Shown here in pieces: positions 4,099 through 5,527 of a DNA stretch of 5,527 nucleotides; within the stretch, counting starts at the first letter, position 1, and the number at the start of each line of letters is the position of its first letter. Source of the stretch: Candidatus Atribacteria bacterium (GTDB lineage: Bacteria; Atribacterota; Phoenicimicrobiia; Phoenicimicrobiales; Stramentimicrobiaceae); the NCBI GenBank assembly GCA_016934875.1, contig JAFGSC010000125.1, positions 1 to 5,527 on the forward strand. Direction: 5' to 3'. The position numbers and the translations under genes were made by a program. The notes under the pieces were generated by a model that saw nothing but the letters and a program-made list of their open reading frames with translations, had not been told where the DNA came from and made no database searches.

Positions 4099-5229
4099 TT
4101 AGCGATCCAGATCTGCGGGGCAAACATTTAAACTCCAATAAATAGCTGGTATATCAGCTATATCTGCGCCTCTTAAAAGATTTTCCAGTACCGGTATCAT
4201 GTGAGAGAAACTGGGACCTCTTACTTTGACTCGGTATGGCTTTATATTGCCATCGCTAATAATATGCATCCCGCCTTCTCCTCTGGCAATTTCATTATGA
4301 ACGTAAACTTCTCCTTCCTTGATTTTCATATTCAGTTTTGGTCTTTTAAACGCTGGGAGTATATAATCTCCTTCAGGCAATAACTGCATTGCCTGCCTAA
4401 TGATTTTGACAGATTCTTTCACTTCATCTACACCAATCATTAAACGGGCGTAAACATCCCCTTCCTGCCTGACAGGTATGTCGAAATCTAATTTTTGATA
4501 GACTTCATAGGGATCATCTTTTCTTAAGTCCACTTTCATTCCAGAAGCCCTTAACATAAATCCCGTTGCACCTAACTGTATGGCTTCTTCTTTGGTTAAA
4601 ACACCAATTCCTTTGGTTCGGGCTTGAAACAGAGGATTCTCTACCTCAACATATTTTATCAATTCTTCTGTTTGGCTTAATACGGTATCAATTTTTTCTG
4701 CTATACCCTCTGGGAAATCCCTTCTGACTCCACCTGGACAAATATATCCTGCAGGATAAACCCTTCCTCCGGTTATTTCAGCAAATAAATCTAAAATATA
4801 ATCCCTATACCCAAAAGCTATTTTAAAACCAGTATCAAATCCCGTAGCAATTGAAAAAACACCCCACCAAATCATATGTGACTGAATACGGGAAAGCTCC
4901 GCCATAATCACTCTAATAAATTGAGCCCTTTCCGGAATTTCCAACTCCATTAATTCTTCGATTGCTTCAGCATGGACTAACTCCCAGGCTAAGGACTCTA
5001 AAACACAAATACGATCAGAAAGCATGGCATTTTGCAGTGGTAAGCGATATTCCATCAACTTCTCAAAACCACGATGGAGGTAACCGGGATCAGCATAAGC
5101 AGAAATGATTTTTTCACCTTTTAACTTTATCTTAACCCCAAAATTCCCAGATCCGGGATGAGCGGGTCCAAAATACATATCATAATCATTTGTTTTAGAC
5201 AAATTCACGATCTCCTGGTTACTCGTCAT
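4099..5229 (-). CDS. NuoD / group 4 hydrogenase large-subunit homologue with a degenerate NiFe site
   Basis: The 376-residue protein is a full-length homologue of the 49-kDa complex I subunit and the Ech/Mbh/Mbx large subunits. Motifs are Gly-Pro-Ala-His-Pro-Gly (21-26), Asp-Pro-Gly-Tyr-Leu-His-Arg-Gly (47-54), Asp-Arg-Ile-Cys (72-75), the Ser-Arg-Ile-Gln-Ser-His helix (113-118), and Gly-Glu-Gly-Gly (317-320). Hydrogenases bind NiFe through two CxxC pairs. Here the first is C75-Val-Leu-E78 and the second C370-Pro-Ala-D373, so the second cysteine of each pair, the bridging ligand in hydrogenases, is replaced by an acid. A normal NiFe site is unlikely, and an Mbx/Mbs- or complex I-like role is favoured. 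The protein ends in Asp-Leu-Asp-Arg with no cleavable tail. The ATG at 5229 is preferred over 5298 because AGAGGA lies seven bases upstream; it overlaps the NuoC-like gene by 11 bases, which suggests translational coupling. Confidence 0.9.
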   Translation of the reverse strand: MTSNQEIVNLSKTNDYDMYFGPAHPGSGNFGVKIKLKGEKIISAYADPGYLHRGFEKLMEYRLPLQNAMLSDRICVLESLAWELVHAEAIEELMELEIPERAQFIRVIMAELSRIQSHMIWWGVFSIATGFDTGFKIAFGYRDYILDLFAEITGGRVYPAGYICPGGVRRDFPEGIAEKIDTVLSQTEELIKYVEVENPLFQARTKGIGVLTKEEAIQLGATGFMLRASGMKVDLRKDDPYEVYQKLDFDIPVRQEGDVYARLMIGVDEVKESVKIIRQAMQLLPEGDYILPAFKRPKLNMKIKEGEVYVHNEIARGEGGMHIISDGNIKPYRVKVRGPSFSHMIPVLENLLRGADIADIPAIYWSLNVCPADLDR

Positions 5230-5527
5230 AATAATATCCTCTTTCTCTTTCATTATTCTCGCTATAATAATTTTCTCTAACATACTTATGCCAATCAAAG
5301 TCTTTTCTAAAAGGCGGAGGTCCTTGCCATTCGTCGGTAAAAAGGGGTATTAAATTTTTATTTCCCTTAAAATTGATTCCAAAGAATTCCCAATCTTCTC
5401 TTTCATGTGCCTGGGCATTATCTCCCCATAGGGGTACAATCGAATCGATAACCGGATTTTCACGATCAATCTTCACAGTCAAAATGACCATGATGTTATC
5501 AAGATAAGACCATAAAAGGTAATCAAT
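5219..5527 (-). CDS. NuoC/EchD-like 30-kDa subunit, C-terminal part (5' end outside the window)
   Basis: The frame is open to the window edge and gives 102 residues ending at the TAA at 5219-5221. The signature of the complex I 30-kDa / Ech-Mbx small-subunit family is clear: Ile-Asp-Arg-Glu-Asn-Pro-Val-Ile-Asp-Ser-Ile (about 20-30), Glu-Arg-Glu-Asp-Trp-Glu-Phe-Phe-Gly-Ile (about 43-52), then Asp-Glu-Trp-Gln-Gly-Pro-Pro-Pro with Arg-Lys-Asp-Phe further on. In complex I this subunit packs against NuoD and helps form the quinone cavity; in Ech/Mbx relatives it is a structural partner of the large subunit. An ATG at 5491 opens a shorter reading but would cut into the conserved beta-sheet region, and the 12 codons before it are open and family-like, so the gene is treated as 5'-incomplete. 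The tail after Asp-Trp is Tyr/Glu/Arg-rich. It overlaps the large-subunit gene by 11 bases. Confidence 0.87.
   Translation of the reverse strand: MDYLLWSYLDNIMVILTVKIDRENPVIDSIVPLWGDNAQAHEREDWEFFGINFKGNKNLIPLFTDEWQGPPPFRKDFDWHKYVRENYYSENNERERGYYYDE
5237..5242 (-). promoter_or_regulatory. Ribosome binding site that fixes the start of the large-subunit gene
   Basis: AGAGGA on the minus strand, seven bases before the ATG at 5229 and inside the last codons of the upstream gene. It rules against the reading from 5298, which would overlap the upstream gene by 80 bases and add 23 residues not typical of the family. Confidence 0.65.

Noticed and set aside
4201..4383. Plus-strand open frame of 60 codons
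   Set aside because: It is antisense to the conserved large-subunit gene with no independent support.
5230..5298. Longer N-terminus for the large subunit from 5298
   Set aside because: It would overlap the NuoC-like gene by 80 bases and hide a good ribosome site for the ATG at 5229.

Overview
The window reads as bacterial chromosome from a low-GC, probably anaerobic organism. The base composition is AT-rich, Shine-Dalgarno sites are mostly AGAGGA or AGGAG, and there is a gene set for a ferredoxin-linked, Ech/Mbx-type complex related to group 4 [NiFe] hydrogenases. Clostridia-like Firmicutes, Thermotogota or Atribacterota would all fit; the sequence does not decide the phylum.

Left part (1-2063): the window opens inside the 3' end of an IS110-family transposase. 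Its right end has landed in a gene for an Ldh2-type malate/L-lactate dehydrogenase and cut it to about its first 117 codons. That gene is the third of a minus-strand operon: a GntR/FCD regulator, an RraA-like (4-hydroxy-4-methyl-2-oxoglutarate aldolase-type) protein, and the broken dehydrogenase. A near-consensus sigma-70 promoter precedes the regulator. An 8-bp inverted repeat fills its -10 and spacer, which suggests autoregulation. The set looks like a small 2-oxo acid/hydroxy acid utilisation unit that the insertion has disabled at its distal end.

Middle (2064-3676): a plus-strand PAQR/hemolysin III family membrane protein (TrhA-type) lies behind two similar extended -10 elements. It converges, across a small hairpin terminator, on a minus-strand gene for a free-standing archaeal-type threonyl-tRNA synthetase editing domain. 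The position of the archaeal catalytic lysine appears to be leucine in this protein.

Right part (3677-5527): the end of a minus-strand operon for a membrane-bound respiratory complex. It holds a 30-kDa (NuoC-like) subunit running off the window edge, a NuoD/hydrogenase large-subunit homologue, and a NuoI-like 2x[4Fe-4S] ferredoxin. The order C-D-I at the operon end, with no NuoH gene between D and I, matches Ech rather than Mbh. The large subunit keeps only the first cysteine of each ancestral CxxC pair, and the second positions are Glu and Asp. It is therefore unlikely to carry a normal NiFe site, and the complex more likely resembles Mbx/Mbs or complex I than a hydrogenase.

The most notable items are the stand-alone editing domain with its altered active site, the NiFe-site remnant with acidic replacements, and the IS110 junction inside the dehydrogenase gene. 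I saw no CRISPR array, tRNA, rRNA or clear riboswitch.
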